A DNA stretch of 23,775 bases from assembly GCA_015494335.1 (NCBI GenBank), contig WGBK01000309.1:1-23775 (forward strand), read 5' to 3'. A program made the translations under genes and the position numbers. Shown here piece after piece: positions 1 to 6,931 of this stretch. The stretch's first letter is position 1. The number at the start of each line of letters is the position of its first letter. The stretch comes from Gammaproteobacteria bacterium. GTDB taxonomy: Bacteria > Pseudomonadota > Gammaproteobacteria > GCA-001735895. The notes below the pieces were generated by a model, which had not been told where the DNA came from, searched no databases, and saw nothing but the letters and a program-made list of their open reading frames with translations.

Positions 1-814
1 CCCAGGTGCTGCGCCAGCTCAGGCTGCGGCGGGCCAACGCGATGAGAAAGGCTCCGGCGGCGCCGATGCCGGCGGCCTCGGTGGGCGTGAACACGCCGCC
101 GTAGATACCCCCCATGACCACGCCAAACAGGATCAGCGTGCCCCAGACGCCGCGCAGCGAGCGCCAGCGTTCCGCCCAGGGCATGCGTTCGCCACGCGGC
201 CCGGCCTCGGGTTTGCGCCACACCGTCCAGGCCACGGCACCGAGGTAGAGCAGGACGCCGAGCAGACCGGGCAGAAAGCCGGCCGCAAACAGTTCGCGGA
301 TGCTTTGCTCGGTCATGATGCCGTAGATCACGAGGATCACGCTGGGCGGGATGAGGATGCCGAGGGTGCCTCCGGCGGCAATGGAAGCGGCCGCCAGCGA
401 GTCGCTGTAGCCGTACTTGCGCATCGGCGGCATCGATACCTTGGCCATGGTGGCCGCGGTGGCCAGGCTGGAACCGCAGATGGCCGAGAAACCGCCGCAG
501 GCGACCACGGTGGCCATGGAGAGTCCGCCGCGCAGATGTCCGAGAAAGGAATAGGAGGCCCGGTACAGTTCCTGGGACAGGCCGGCGCGAGTGACCAGGT
601 TGCCCATCAGGATGAACAGTGGGATGACCGACAGGCCGTAGTCCTGGGAGGTGTCGATGACGCGGCGGGAAGCCATCGACAGGGAAGCAATCCAGTTGCC
701 GTCGTTGAGATAGAGAAAGCCGAAGAACCCGACCAGCCCCATCGCGAAACTGATTGGCATGCGTGCCAGAATCAGCAGCAGCAGGATCAGGAAACCGGAA
801 ACGGAGACCAGCAT
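1..814 (-). CDS. dctM: TRAP transporter large membrane subunit (DctM), partial
   Basis: This is the large permease subunit of a tripartite ATP-independent periplasmic (TRAP) transporter, which uses an ion gradient to import a substrate delivered by the binding protein. The reading frame starts at the ATG at 814 and runs off the left edge, giving about 271 residues of a family usually near 430. The translation is strongly hydrophobic and contains the typical DctM stretch FSAICGSSLATAAT followed by MPPMRKYGYSDSLAAA and GGTLGILIPPSVILVIYG. The start lies 10 bases after the dctQ stop codon, so it is the last visible gene of the dctPQM operon. The transported substrate cannot be told from this subunit. 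There is no strong ribosome binding site directly before the ATG, so translation may depend on dctQ. No frame was offered by an automatic list because the gene is open at the window edge; I translated it by hand. Confidence 0.93.
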   Translation of the reverse strand, partial: MLVSVSGFLILLLLILARMPISFAMGLVGFFGFLYLNDGNWIASLSMASRRVIDTSQDYGLSVIPLFILMGNLVTRAGLSQELYRASYSFLGHLRGGLSMATVVACGGFSAICGSSLATAATMAKVSMPPMRKYGYSDSLAAASIAAGGTLGILIPPSVILVIYGIMTEQSIRELFAAGFLPGLLGVLLYLGAVAWTVWRKPEAGPRGERMPWAERWRSLRGVWGTLILFGVVMGGIYGGVFTPTEAAGIGAAGAFLIALARRSLSWRSTW

Positions 815-824
815 GGCGTGGGAT

Positions 825-1352
825 TCAGCAGTATTCCTGCAGGCTGCGCTGCAGGCGCCAGGCACGCCAGGCCCGGTAGTTGCCGAGACTGACCGTCATC
901 GCGGCGGTCAACCAGCAGGAGACGGCGATGAACAGCATCATCCAGCCACTGGGGATACCGAGATATTCGGTGACCTCCTCGTAGCTCAGGCTGCGTTGTC
1001 CGAGCACCCAGATGCGCTGCCCGAGATAGAGCAGGGAGCCGGAGATGATGAGGTTGAACAGGACCGTGCGGATGAAGTGCAGGCGCGGCGGAACGAAACC
1101 GTCGAGGATATCGACGACCACCTGTTCGTTGCGCCAGGTGATGATAGGAAACACCGAGAACACGACGATGCCGACGGCAATCTCGGTGAGTTCGGTGGAG
1201 CCGGTCAGGGGGTGGTTGAAGACATAGCGTCCCACCACATCGACCACGGTGATCATCATCAGGGCCAGCAGCGTGAAAGCCGACAGCCCCTGTAAAAAAA
1301 GGACCAATCCGCGGATTGGTCCCTTTTCGGTGCTGCGAGTCAGATCCGCCAT
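825..1352 (-). CDS. dctQ: TRAP transporter small membrane subunit (DctQ)
   Basis: This 175-residue protein is the small permease subunit that pairs with DctM in the inner membrane. Four membrane segments are visible. The first carries the family signature VVDVVGRYVF, followed by a STELTEIAVG stretch matching the usual ELxE region; the length is normal. The ATG at 1352 lies 24 bases after the dctP stop codon, and the upstream sequence has only a weak ribosome binding site. An oddity is that codons 11-20 contain a perfect palindrome followed by a run of seven T's (see the terminator entry). Leu18, Phe19 and Leu20 are encoded CTT TTT TTA, whereas this genome overwhelmingly uses CTG for leucine. 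Starting downstream of the palindrome would remove the first membrane helix, so the start given here is preferred. Confidence 0.92.
   Translation of the reverse strand: MADLTRSTEKGPIRGLVLFLQGLSAFTLLALMMITVVDVVGRYVFNHPLTGSTELTEIAVGIVVFSVFPIITWRNEQVVVDILDGFVPPRLHFIRTVLFNLIISGSLLYLGQRIWVLGQRSLSYEEVTEYLGIPSGWMMLFIAVSCWLTAAMTVSLGNYRAWRAWRLQRSLQEYC
1294..1322 (-). terminator. Intrinsic terminator/attenuator inside the dctQ coding sequence
   Basis: On the minus (coding) strand, a 22-base perfect palindrome with arms GGACCAATCC and a central GC is preceded by AAAAG and followed directly by seven T's. With a four-base loop it gives a nine-base-pair GC-rich stem and a U-tract, the canonical layout of a Rho-independent terminator. 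It begins about 30 bases inside dctQ and about 55 bases after the dctP stop. Known TRAP and ABC operons often place such a stem between the binding-protein gene and permease genes to keep the binding protein in excess; that this one does so is inference. Because it lies within codons, translating ribosomes could prevent it from folding. Confidence 0.7.
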
Positions 1353-1376
1353 GGACGTACTGCTCGGCGGCTCGCG

Positions 1377-2399
1377 TTACTTGCCGTAGCTGCGGGCGAT
1401 GCTGCGCAACTCCCACAGGGCCTTTTTCGCATCCACGCCGCGATCCTTGACCTCGTCGAGCCAGGCCTGGTCCATGCCGGCGGTCAACTGCTTGAACTCC
1501 TGCATGATCTTCGGCGTGGCATCCATGATGGTGTTGCCATAGGCGCGGGCGTCGGCTTCGCCGATCTTGGCGTCCTCGCCCCAGAAGCGACCGGCCATGG
1601 CCGAGAGTTTTTCGCCGGACACGGACAGGATGGCCTTGCGATCCTTCTCGCTCAGCGAGTCCATGAAGTCCGGGCTCAGGAAGATGAAGAAGCTGCCCAG
1701 GTACATGCCGTGGGGGAATTTCAGCGTGAAAGGAGCGACTTCCTTGAGGCGCAGTGTGCGTTTTTCACCCATTGGCATGAATACGCCATCGGCGACCCCC
1801 TGGGACAGGATCTCGTATACCTTGGAGCCCGGAGCGGCCACGCCCTCGACACCCATGCGCTTGGCGAGATCGGTCTGAACGCCGCCACCGATGCGGATCT
1901 TCTTGCCCTTCATCTGGGACAGGTCGTCAATCGGCTCGCGCAGGTGAATCTGGCCCGGGCCGTGGGTGAAAAGACCGGCCAATACGATGCCACGATGCTC
2001 GCCGGCCTTCTTCAGGTACTTGTTGTAGACACGCCAGTGGGCCACGGAGGCCGCTTCGGCGCCGGCATCCAGGTTCGGCAGCTCGACGATCTTGGTCAGC
2101 TTGAAGCGGCCGGGGAAATAGCCGTGGTAGGTCCAGCCGGCATCGAACACGCCATCCTGCACCTGGTCAAGCAATGCCTTCGGGTGGCCGCCGGGGTACT
2201 CGATCTTGACCTTGACGCGACCTTCGGTGGCTTCCTCGATCCATTTGCCCCAGGTCGGCAGCACATCCTTGTTCATGGTGTGCTTGGGCGGCAGCCAGGA
2301 GCCGATGCGCATGATCTTCTCTGCGGCGGCCTGGCCGGGCAGGGCTATGGCGCTGGCGGTCATCGCCAGGCCGAACAGGAACTTGCTCAGGTTCTTCAT
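1377..2399 (-). CDS. dctP: TRAP transporter substrate-binding protein (DctP)
   Basis: This 340-residue periplasmic binding protein captures the substrate for the DctQM permease. Residues 1-26 form a signal peptide with a probable cut at QAAA/EK. The mature part has the DctP fold signatures: IGSWLPPKHTMN near the N terminus, KGKKIRIGGG with Arg169, and a following segment matching the second lobe. In the family an arginine at this point in the KIR motif usually binds the substrate carboxylate, so an organic acid is a reasonable guess, but the exact ligand is not predictable. The ATG at 2399 has a good ribosome binding site (GAGGA about nine bases upstream on the coding strand). It is the first gene of the operon and the upstream region contains candidate operators. 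Confidence 0.95.
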   Translation of the reverse strand: MKNLSKFLFGLAMTASAIALPGQAAAEKIMRIGSWLPPKHTMNKDVLPTWGKWIEEATEGRVKVKIEYPGGHPKALLDQVQDGVFDAGWTYHGYFPGRFKLTKIVELPNLDAGAEAASVAHWRVYNKYLKKAGEHRGIVLAGLFTHGPGQIHLREPIDDLSQMKGKKIRIGGGVQTDLAKRMGVEGVAAPGSKVYEILSQGVADGVFMPMGEKRTLRLKEVAPFTLKFPHGMYLGSFFIFLSPDFMDSLSEKDRKAILSVSGEKLSAMAGRFWGEDAKIGEADARAYGNTIMDATPKIMQEFKQLTAGMDQAWLDEVKDRGVDAKKALWELRSIARSYGK

Positions 2400-2479
2400 G
2401 GTGTTCTTCCTCTTGGTAAAGCGGTTGATCCGGTCGGCTGGCCCGGTCCCGAAGGCGGTTGCCGCCGTCTGGTCTCGTT

Positions 2480-2485
2480 ATTGTA
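2480..2485 (-). promoter_or_regulatory. Possible -10 element of the dctPQM promoter
   Basis: On the minus strand the bases read TACAAT, five of six matches to TATAAT, about 80 bases before the dctP start. No good -35 hexamer lies 16-18 bases upstream, so the promoter, if real, may need an activator. The element overlaps one of the TGTATC motifs. Confidence 0.35.
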
Positions 2486-2491
2486 TCGTCA
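2482..2491 (+). promoter_or_regulatory. Candidate operator copy 1 (shortened)
   Basis: TGTATCGTCA resembles the 12-base motif TGTATCAKATCA found twice further right, but lacks two central bases. It overlaps the possible -10 of the leftward dct promoter, where a bound repressor would block polymerase. This is the weakest of the three copies. Confidence 0.3.
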
Positions 2492-2510
2492 GGCCGCAGG
2501 CTCGACGCGG

Positions 2511-2540
2511 TTGATATGATACAGATTCGAGCGCTATAAT
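2511..2540 (+). promoter_or_regulatory. Near-consensus sigma-70 promoter reading toward the hemerythrin gene
   Basis: TTGATA (2511-2516) and TATAAT (2535-2540) are separated by 18 bases, a near-perfect housekeeping promoter. It reads rightward toward the hemerythrin gene at 2700, which would give a leader of about 150 bases. The -35 overlaps one copy of the operator-like motif, and another copy begins ten bases after the -10. Confidence 0.6.
2512..2523 (-). promoter_or_regulatory. Candidate operator copy 2
   Basis: On the minus strand this reads TGTATCATATCA, matching the copy at 2550-2561 in 11 of 12 bases but in the opposite orientation. It covers the -35 box of the rightward promoter. The pair flanks TATAAT, so a dimeric regulator such as a GntR-family protein, common for TRAP operons, is plausible; the regulator itself is not in this window. 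Confidence 0.45.
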
Positions 2541-2549
2541 CAAACCAGT

Positions 2550-2561
2550 TGTATCAGATCA
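2550..2561 (+). promoter_or_regulatory. Candidate operator copy 3
   Basis: TGTATCAGATCA, the inverted partner of the motif at 2512-2523 (11 of 12 matches). It lies near the expected transcription start of the rightward promoter, a typical repressor position. Confidence 0.45.
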
Positions 2562-2699
2562 GGCGGCTTGTCCTGCTCCATAGTAGGCGCAAATCCCGTA
2601 TCGAAGCCAGTTTGTACGCAAAATCGGAAGTCTCCGTTTCCGTTATTCGTAAATTTCGGCTCCTGATTTCCCTGTCATCCGCCATCTGCGAGTCCAGAC

Positions 2700-3254
2700 A
2701 TGAGCGAAAGCAAGGTCCCCACCCATGCGGCCCAGACGCCGCTGGACGATTTCTCCGGCTGCCATCGCGGCATCATCCGCAATTTCGAAAGCCTGCAGGC
2801 ACTGGCCGAATCCTACCGGTCGGGCGAAGCACCGTCGAAATTGAAAGACAGTGCCCGCCACATTCTGAATTTCTTCGAGGATGTGGTGCGGGTGCACCAT
2901 GCGGAGGAAGAGGAGGAGCTGTTCACGGCGGTATTGCAGAATCTCGAGGGCGAAGACGAGGAAACCGCCCGCCGGGCGCGACAGCAGATTCGCCGCCTGG
3001 TACACGAACACCGGGAGCTGGAAGCCCTGTGGGCAAGTCTTGAGGAAGGGCTGCGGCAACTGGCACGGGGACGGGAGGCCGATTTCGATGCCGATGCGGC
3101 CGAACGCCTGGCCCGGAAATACCTGGCCCATGCCCGTTTCGAGGAAGAGGAATTCCTGCCGCTGGCGGCCCGCATTCTCGACAAGAGCGCTCTTTCCGCC
3201 CTCGGGTTGTCCCTGCACCTGCGGCACCAGGAAGAGTTCAATCCCTATATCTGA
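2700..3254 (+). CDS. Hemerythrin-like HHE-domain protein
   Basis: This 184-residue cytoplasmic protein is all helical in appearance and carries two HHE-type iron-ligand regions. Candidate ligands are His22 in GCHRGIIRNFE, His66/His67 with Glu71 in HHAEEEEELF, His102/His104 in VHEHRELEALW, and His144 with Glu148 in HARFEEEEFLP. This pattern fits a hemerythrin-like cation-binding domain that holds a non-haem di-iron centre. Known relatives bind oxygen, sense redox state or protect iron-sulfur clusters; which role applies here is unknown. No DNA-binding or signalling domain is attached. The ATG at 2700 has only a poor ribosome binding site, but the acidic, helical sequence begins there and the long upstream extension in other frames looks non-coding. 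It is transcribed away from dctP and ends convergent with the DUF2889 gene. Confidence 0.88.
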   Translation: MSESKVPTHAAQTPLDDFSGCHRGIIRNFESLQALAESYRSGEAPSKLKDSARHILNFFEDVVRVHHAEEEEELFTAVLQNLEGEDEETARRARQQIRRLVHEHRELEALWASLEEGLRQLARGREADFDADAAERLARKYLAHARFEEEEFLPLAARILDKSALSALGLSLHLRHQEEFNPYI

Positions 3255-3257
3255 AGC

Positions 3258-3274
3258 CGGGAGTCTTCCTCCCG
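3258..3274. terminator. Small hairpin between two convergent genes
   Basis: CGGGAG and CTCCCG form a six-base-pair stem with a five-base loop, placed four bases after the hemerythrin stop codon and eight bases after the end of the opposing DUF2889 gene. It could act in both directions, but neither side has a good T-run, so it is a weak terminator candidate. Confidence 0.4.
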
Positions 3275-3281
3275 TTGCGGT

Positions 3282-3866
3282 TCAGTCTCCGTTCTCCCCC
3301 GAGGACTTGTAGAACTTCGGCCAGTGTTCCTTCACCACCGGGCTGTCGCTCGCCAGGCTGTGGCAGCTGTCGAGGAAACCCATCGCCAGTTTCTTCTCGT
3401 CGATGGCGCTTTCGCCGTTTTCCCGTTCCTCGCGCGCCAGCTCGCTGACCAGGGTCTGCACCGCCGTGGTGGCGATCGGACCGAGCAGCTCGGTCAGGTG
3501 GGTGCAGCCCTGCACGCCGCCGATGCGCTGCTTGACCTGCTGGCGAAAGCCGGGGGCAATGCGCAGGCCGATGAGTTTCTCGGCCACCGGCGTGATCCGG
3601 CTGCAGTAGTTGTAGGGCGCTGCATCGATGCTGGCAGCGGCATCGACGATGATCATCTCCAGGTCGATGGTGATGCGCAGGCGGATGTCGTGCAGGGCCT
3701 CGCCGGCGCGGATGATGCCGCCGCGATCCTTGTTGGGAAAGTCGAAAGCCTTGGTGTCCACCAGTCGGCCCTCGATATCGATCAGGCCGTCGTCGCGTCG
3801 ATAGCCATCGCATTCGATGCGGCGATGGTGTACGGGCTTGCGGGCTTCGGGGCTGGGCAGGGGCAT
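3282..3866 (-). CDS. DUF2889 family protein
   Basis: This 194-residue protein matches the DUF2889 pattern as I know it: HHRRIECDGYRRDDGLIDIEGRLVDTKAFDFPN near the start, then AGEALHDIRLRITIDLEMII, then the highly typical GVQGCTHLTELLGPIATTAVQT. No signal peptide or membrane segment is visible, so it is probably cytoplasmic. The family has no established biochemical function. The ATG at 3866 is chosen because GAGGA sits six bases before it and the family normally starts MPLPxP; an in-frame ATG at 3911 would add 15 residues with no ribosome binding site. The histidine and arginine clusters and the invariant Cys-Thr-His could bind a metal or phosphate, but that is only a guess. Confidence 0.85.
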   Translation of the reverse strand: MPLPSPEARKPVHHRRIECDGYRRDDGLIDIEGRLVDTKAFDFPNKDRGGIIRAGEALHDIRLRITIDLEMIIVDAAASIDAAPYNYCSRITPVAEKLIGLRIAPGFRQQVKQRIGGVQGCTHLTELLGPIATTAVQTLVSELAREERENGESAIDEKKLAMGFLDSCHSLASDSPVVKEHWPKFYKSSGENGD

Positions 3867-3918
3867 GGTCGTTCCTCGGGATCCGGGGCGCACATTCTCT
3901 TGTTTTTTCAAGCTGCCT

Positions 3919-3931
3919 GCAAAGCCTTTGC
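3919..3931. promoter_or_regulatory. Short perfect palindrome in the divergent DUF2889/gspC region
   Basis: GCAAAG-C-CTTTGC is a perfect 13-base dyad with a single central base. A one-base loop cannot fold in RNA, so if functional it would be a protein-binding site. It lies about 50 bases before the DUF2889 start and about 150 before gspC. Its length makes chance occurrence possible. Confidence 0.25.
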
Positions 3932-3962
3932 TGCGTCTGTTTTACGCATCGGGCAGGTTTCT

Positions 3963-3992
3963 TTGCATCGCCGGGAACATCGACGGTACAAT
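3963..3992 (+). promoter_or_regulatory. Possible promoter of the T2SS/exosortase operon
   Basis: TTGCAT (3963-3968) and TACAAT (3987-3992) are separated by 18 bases, a moderate sigma-70 match about 90 bases before the gspC start. It is the best candidate for the start of the long rightward operon. The -35 is weak. Confidence 0.4.
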
Positions 3993-4081
3993 CGAAACGA
4001 GTCCATCGACTCTCCGGTCCCGCGGGACCCGGAGCGCGTTGGTTCCGTTCTCTCCACAGCAAGACAGCAGGGTCGCGGCCT

Positions 4082-4966
4082 TTGAATCTGAATCCCTTGT
4101 ACAACCTGATTGCGGATCGCCGGTTGATTGCCGCGGTCAGCCTGCTGCTGGTGTTGCTGTTGGCCTGGCAGCTTTCGCTGCTGCTGTGGAGGCTGGTGCC
4201 GGAGCCACCGTTGCCTGCTGTCAAGATGTCGGAACCGGGATCGTCGATGTCGGATCGGTCTGCGTCCGCGCCTGGTCTGGACCAGAAGATCGCGCGTATC
4301 GCCGCGGCGGAGCTGTTCGGCAAGGCCGTGGACCGTTCACAGCCCAAGCCGGAACCGGTCAAGGAAGCGCCGAAGAGCACCCTCAACTACAAGCTGCGCG
4401 GCATCTATTATTCCGAGGACAAGGCCCTGGCCTCGGCGATCCTGCAGAAGGGTAGTGGCAAGAGCCAGTTCTACCGTCTTGGCGATGAAATCGACAACGG
4501 TATCTATATCGATCGCATCCTGCCCGACCATATCCTGATCTCGCGCAACGGACGGCTCGAGAAACTGGAGCTGGAAAAGCCGAAGGCGCGCAAGGGAGCA
4601 TCCCGTGCCAGCGCCAATCGCTCGCCGGCCCTGCCGGCCCCGGCCAACGCCACGCGGGTATTGCAGAGTTACAAGCGGCGCTATGCCGACAACCCGCTGG
4701 CCCTGGCCAAGCGCTTCCAGGCGATCCCGGTCAACCGGGGCGGACGCAATATCGGCTACAAGCTCAAGGCCCTGCGCGGCGAACGCCTGTTGCAGAAGCT
4801 GGGCCTGCGCGAGGATGATGTCTTTGTCGAGATCAACGGCATCGGTCTCGACAAGCCCTTCCAGGCCCTGGATGCGCTGAAGTCGCTTTCCACCGCCGAA
4901 AATGTTTCCATCACGGTGTTGCGCAACGGCAGTCGCGAAACCCTGGATTTCAGTCTCAACCGCTAA
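4082..4966 (+). CDS. gspC: Type II secretion system protein GspC
   Basis: GspC is the inner-membrane clamp protein that links the T2SS inner-membrane platform to the secretin GspD. The 294 residues show the expected order: a short cytoplasmic tail, one membrane helix (about residues 14-38), a homology region (about 70-165, including LNYKLRGIYYSEDKALASAI and FYRLGDEI) that contacts GspD, a flexible linker, and a C-terminal PDZ domain (about 205-292, with RNIGYKLKALR and DDVFVEINGIGL). The PDZ type is associated with substrate selection. The start is a TTG at 4082; no ATG occurs before residue 49, and starting there would remove the membrane helix. It is the first gene of the operon and lies 21 bases before gspD. 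Confidence 0.93.
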   Translation: MNLNPLYNLIADRRLIAAVSLLLVLLLAWQLSLLLWRLVPEPPLPAVKMSEPGSSMSDRSASAPGLDQKIARIAAAELFGKAVDRSQPKPEPVKEAPKSTLNYKLRGIYYSEDKALASAILQKGSGKSQFYRLGDEIDNGIYIDRILPDHILISRNGRLEKLELEKPKARKGASRASANRSPALPAPANATRVLQSYKRRYADNPLALAKRFQAIPVNRGGRNIGYKLKALRGERLLQKLGLREDDVFVEINGIGLDKPFQALDALKSLSTAENVSITVLRNGSRETLDFSLNR

Positions 4967-4987
4967 TAACAACGAGTTCCCACCACC

Positions 4988-6919
4988 ATGCCACCGATTT
5001 TCCGTTCCATCGCTGTCGCCCCGGCCCGGTTTCTGCCCCTGCTGATGCTGCTCGGGCTGTTGCTGGCCCATCGGACCGTGCAGGCCGAGGAGGTAACGCT
5101 GAATTTCAGCGATGCCGACCTGACCGCCGTGGTCAACAGCGTATCGCAGATCACCGGCAAGAATTTCATCATCGATCCGCGGGTCAAGGGCAAGGTGACG
5201 GTGATCTCGTCCAAGCCGTTGAGCGAGGACGAGGTCTACAAGGTGTTCCTGTCGATCCTGCAGGTGCATGGCTTTGCCACTGTTCCCACCGAGAACGCGA
5301 TCAAGATCATCCCCGATGCCTCGGCCAAGCAGGATGCGGCTCCGGTGGTCAACCGTGCCTCGCGCAAGGATGGCGACCAGCTGGTCACCAAGGTGATCCA
5401 GATCCGCAATGTCAATGCGACCCAGCTGGTGCCCATCCTGCGGCCGCTGGTGGCGCAGCAGGGCCATCTGGCGGCCTATGCGCAGACCAACGTGCTGATC
5501 ATCTCCGACCGGGCCTCCAACATCAGTCGCATCAGCGAGATCATTCAGCGCATCGACAAGCAATCCGATGCCGACATCGAGTTCATCCAGCTCGAACACG
5601 CCTTTGCTTCGGAAGTGGTGCGGTTGCTGCAGAACCTGGCCACCACGGCGCCGGGCAAGAAAGGCGCCCAGGCCACGGTCAAGTTCAGCGCCGACGAGCG
5701 CACCAACAGCATCCTGCTGACCGGCGAGCCCAGTGAACGGTTGAAGTTCAGCTCGATCATCAAGAAACTCGATCGCCCGGTGGATTCGGCCGGAAACATC
5801 CACGTGGTGTATCTGCGTTATGCCGATGCCGAGAACATCGCCAAGATCCTCGGCAGCGTCGGCAAGGAAGTGGTCAAGGCCCAGTCGAAGAATGTCGGCG
5901 GCAAGGGAGCCGCTACCGGCAACAGTCTCAATATCCAGGCCGATCAGGTCTCCAATGCCCTGGTGATCACCGCGCCGATGTCGGTATTCCGTTCCCTGCG
6001 CTCGGTGATCCAGCAGCTGGATATCCCGCGCGCCCAGGTGCATATCGAGGCGATCATCGCCGAGGTGTCGATGGATGCCTCCAACGAGCTGGGCGTGCAG
6101 TGGATCATCGACGGCACGCCGAAGGACAACCCGGCGCTGGTGACCAATTTCGCCGGCTCGACCACGCCGATCTCGTCCCTGGCCTCGGGTGCGGCGGCCA
6201 TTGCCGATGGCCTGACCCTGGGCCTGGGCCGGCTCGACGAGCCGTCCCTGAACTTCGTAGCCCTGATCCGCGCTCTCGCCGGCGACTCGGACACCAACCT
6301 GCTGTCCACGCCTTCCATCGTCACCCTCGACAACCAGGAAGCGGAGATCGTGGTGGGGCAGAACGTGCCCTTCGTCACCGGTGAATACACGGCCTCTTCG
6401 AGCACCGGCGGCACCAGCATCTCCAATCCCTTCCGTACCATCGACCGCAAGGACGTGGGCATCACCCTGAAGGTCAAGCCGCAGATCAACGAGGGGGATT
6501 CGATCACCATGGAAATCCAGCAGGAGGTTTCCAACATCAGTGGCAGCAGCACCGGCGCCGTTGACCTGGTCACCAACAAGCGTTCCCTCAATACCACGGT
6601 GCAACTGGCCGATGGCGAGTTGCTGGTGCTAGGCGGACTGATCGACGACGTGCTGGTGAATACCGAGCAGAAGGTGCCGGGCCTCGGCGATATCCCGGTC
6701 CTGGGGGCTCTGTTCCGCGCCAAGAAGACCACCAAGAAGAAGCGCAACCTGCTGGTGTTCATCCGTGCCACGATCATCCGCGATCCGGCCAAGGCGCGCC
6801 GCCTGAGCGAAAGAAAATACAACTTCATCCGCCAGGAACAGTTGCTCAAGAGCGAGGAACTGGGCGATCTCAACCCGGTATTGATCGAACTCGGAGACGA
6901 ACCGGTCGGAGATCAGTAG
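4988..6919 (+). CDS. gspD: Type II secretion system secretin GspD
   Basis: GspD forms the multimeric outer-membrane channel of the T2SS. The 643-residue protein has a signal peptide (cut likely at VQA/EE, residue 33), an N0 domain (about 36-115, starting VTLNFSDADLTAVVNSV), N1 (about 130-195), N2 (about 197-270), N3 (about 272-360) and the secretin core (from about 370, VHIEAIIAEVSMDASNELGVQW, to about 600). Conserved core features include NLLSTPSIVTLDNQEAEI and VPGLGDIPVLGALFR. The C-terminal tail after KYNFIRQEQ is short and acidic, and I do not see a clear Klebsiella-type S domain for a dedicated pilotin. The ATG at 4988 has a weak ribosome binding site. Only 12 bases separate it from prsK, which breaks the usual gspD-gspE order. 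Confidence 0.96.
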   Translation: MPPIFRSIAVAPARFLPLLMLLGLLLAHRTVQAEEVTLNFSDADLTAVVNSVSQITGKNFIIDPRVKGKVTVISSKPLSEDEVYKVFLSILQVHGFATVPTENAIKIIPDASAKQDAAPVVNRASRKDGDQLVTKVIQIRNVNATQLVPILRPLVAQQGHLAAYAQTNVLIISDRASNISRISEIIQRIDKQSDADIEFIQLEHAFASEVVRLLQNLATTAPGKKGAQATVKFSADERTNSILLTGEPSERLKFSSIIKKLDRPVDSAGNIHVVYLRYADAENIAKILGSVGKEVVKAQSKNVGGKGAATGNSLNIQADQVSNALVITAPMSVFRSLRSVIQQLDIPRAQVHIEAIIAEVSMDASNELGVQWIIDGTPKDNPALVTNFAGSTTPISSLASGAAAIADGLTLGLGRLDEPSLNFVALIRALAGDSDTNLLSTPSIVTLDNQEAEIVVGQNVPFVTGEYTASSSTGGTSISNPFRTIDRKDVGITLKVKPQINEGDSITMEIQQEVSNISGSSTGAVDLVTNKRSLNTTVQLADGELLVLGGLIDDVLVNTEQKVPGLGDIPVLGALFRAKKTTKKKRNLLVFIRATIIRDPAKARRLSERKYNFIRQEQLLKSEELGDLNPVLIELGDEPVGDQ

Positions 6920-6931
6920 AGCCTTCCGGCC

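Larger units (their letters stand above)
2400..2699. other. Divergent regulatory region between dctP and the hemerythrin gene
   Basis: This 300-base stretch has no convincing coding sequence. Its centre (about 2480-2561) holds a strong rightward promoter-like element, a weaker leftward -10 element and three related TGTATC motifs, listed separately. The part from about 2562 to 2699 would be a long leader of the hemerythrin transcript. I see no riboswitch, clear hairpin or small ORF with a good ribosome binding site in it. Confidence 0.7.

Noticed and set aside
2549..3043. An open frame of about 164 codons starting before the hemerythrin gene
   Set aside because: It overlaps the hemerythrin gene in another frame, has an arginine-rich out-of-frame composition after position 2700 and no family resemblance.
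3950..3968. GGGCAGG...TTTGCA resembling a sigma-54 -24/-12 promoter before gspC, attractive because PrsR is a sigma-54 activator
   Set aside because: The distance between the GG and GC doublets is one base too long, and this spacing is nearly invariant in sigma-54 promoters.
4337..6604. A 755-codon open frame on the minus strand opposite gspC and gspD
   Set aside because: It is a mirror of the GC-rich coding strand: Asp, Gly, His and Arg rich with no fold, no ribosome binding site and no relation to known families.
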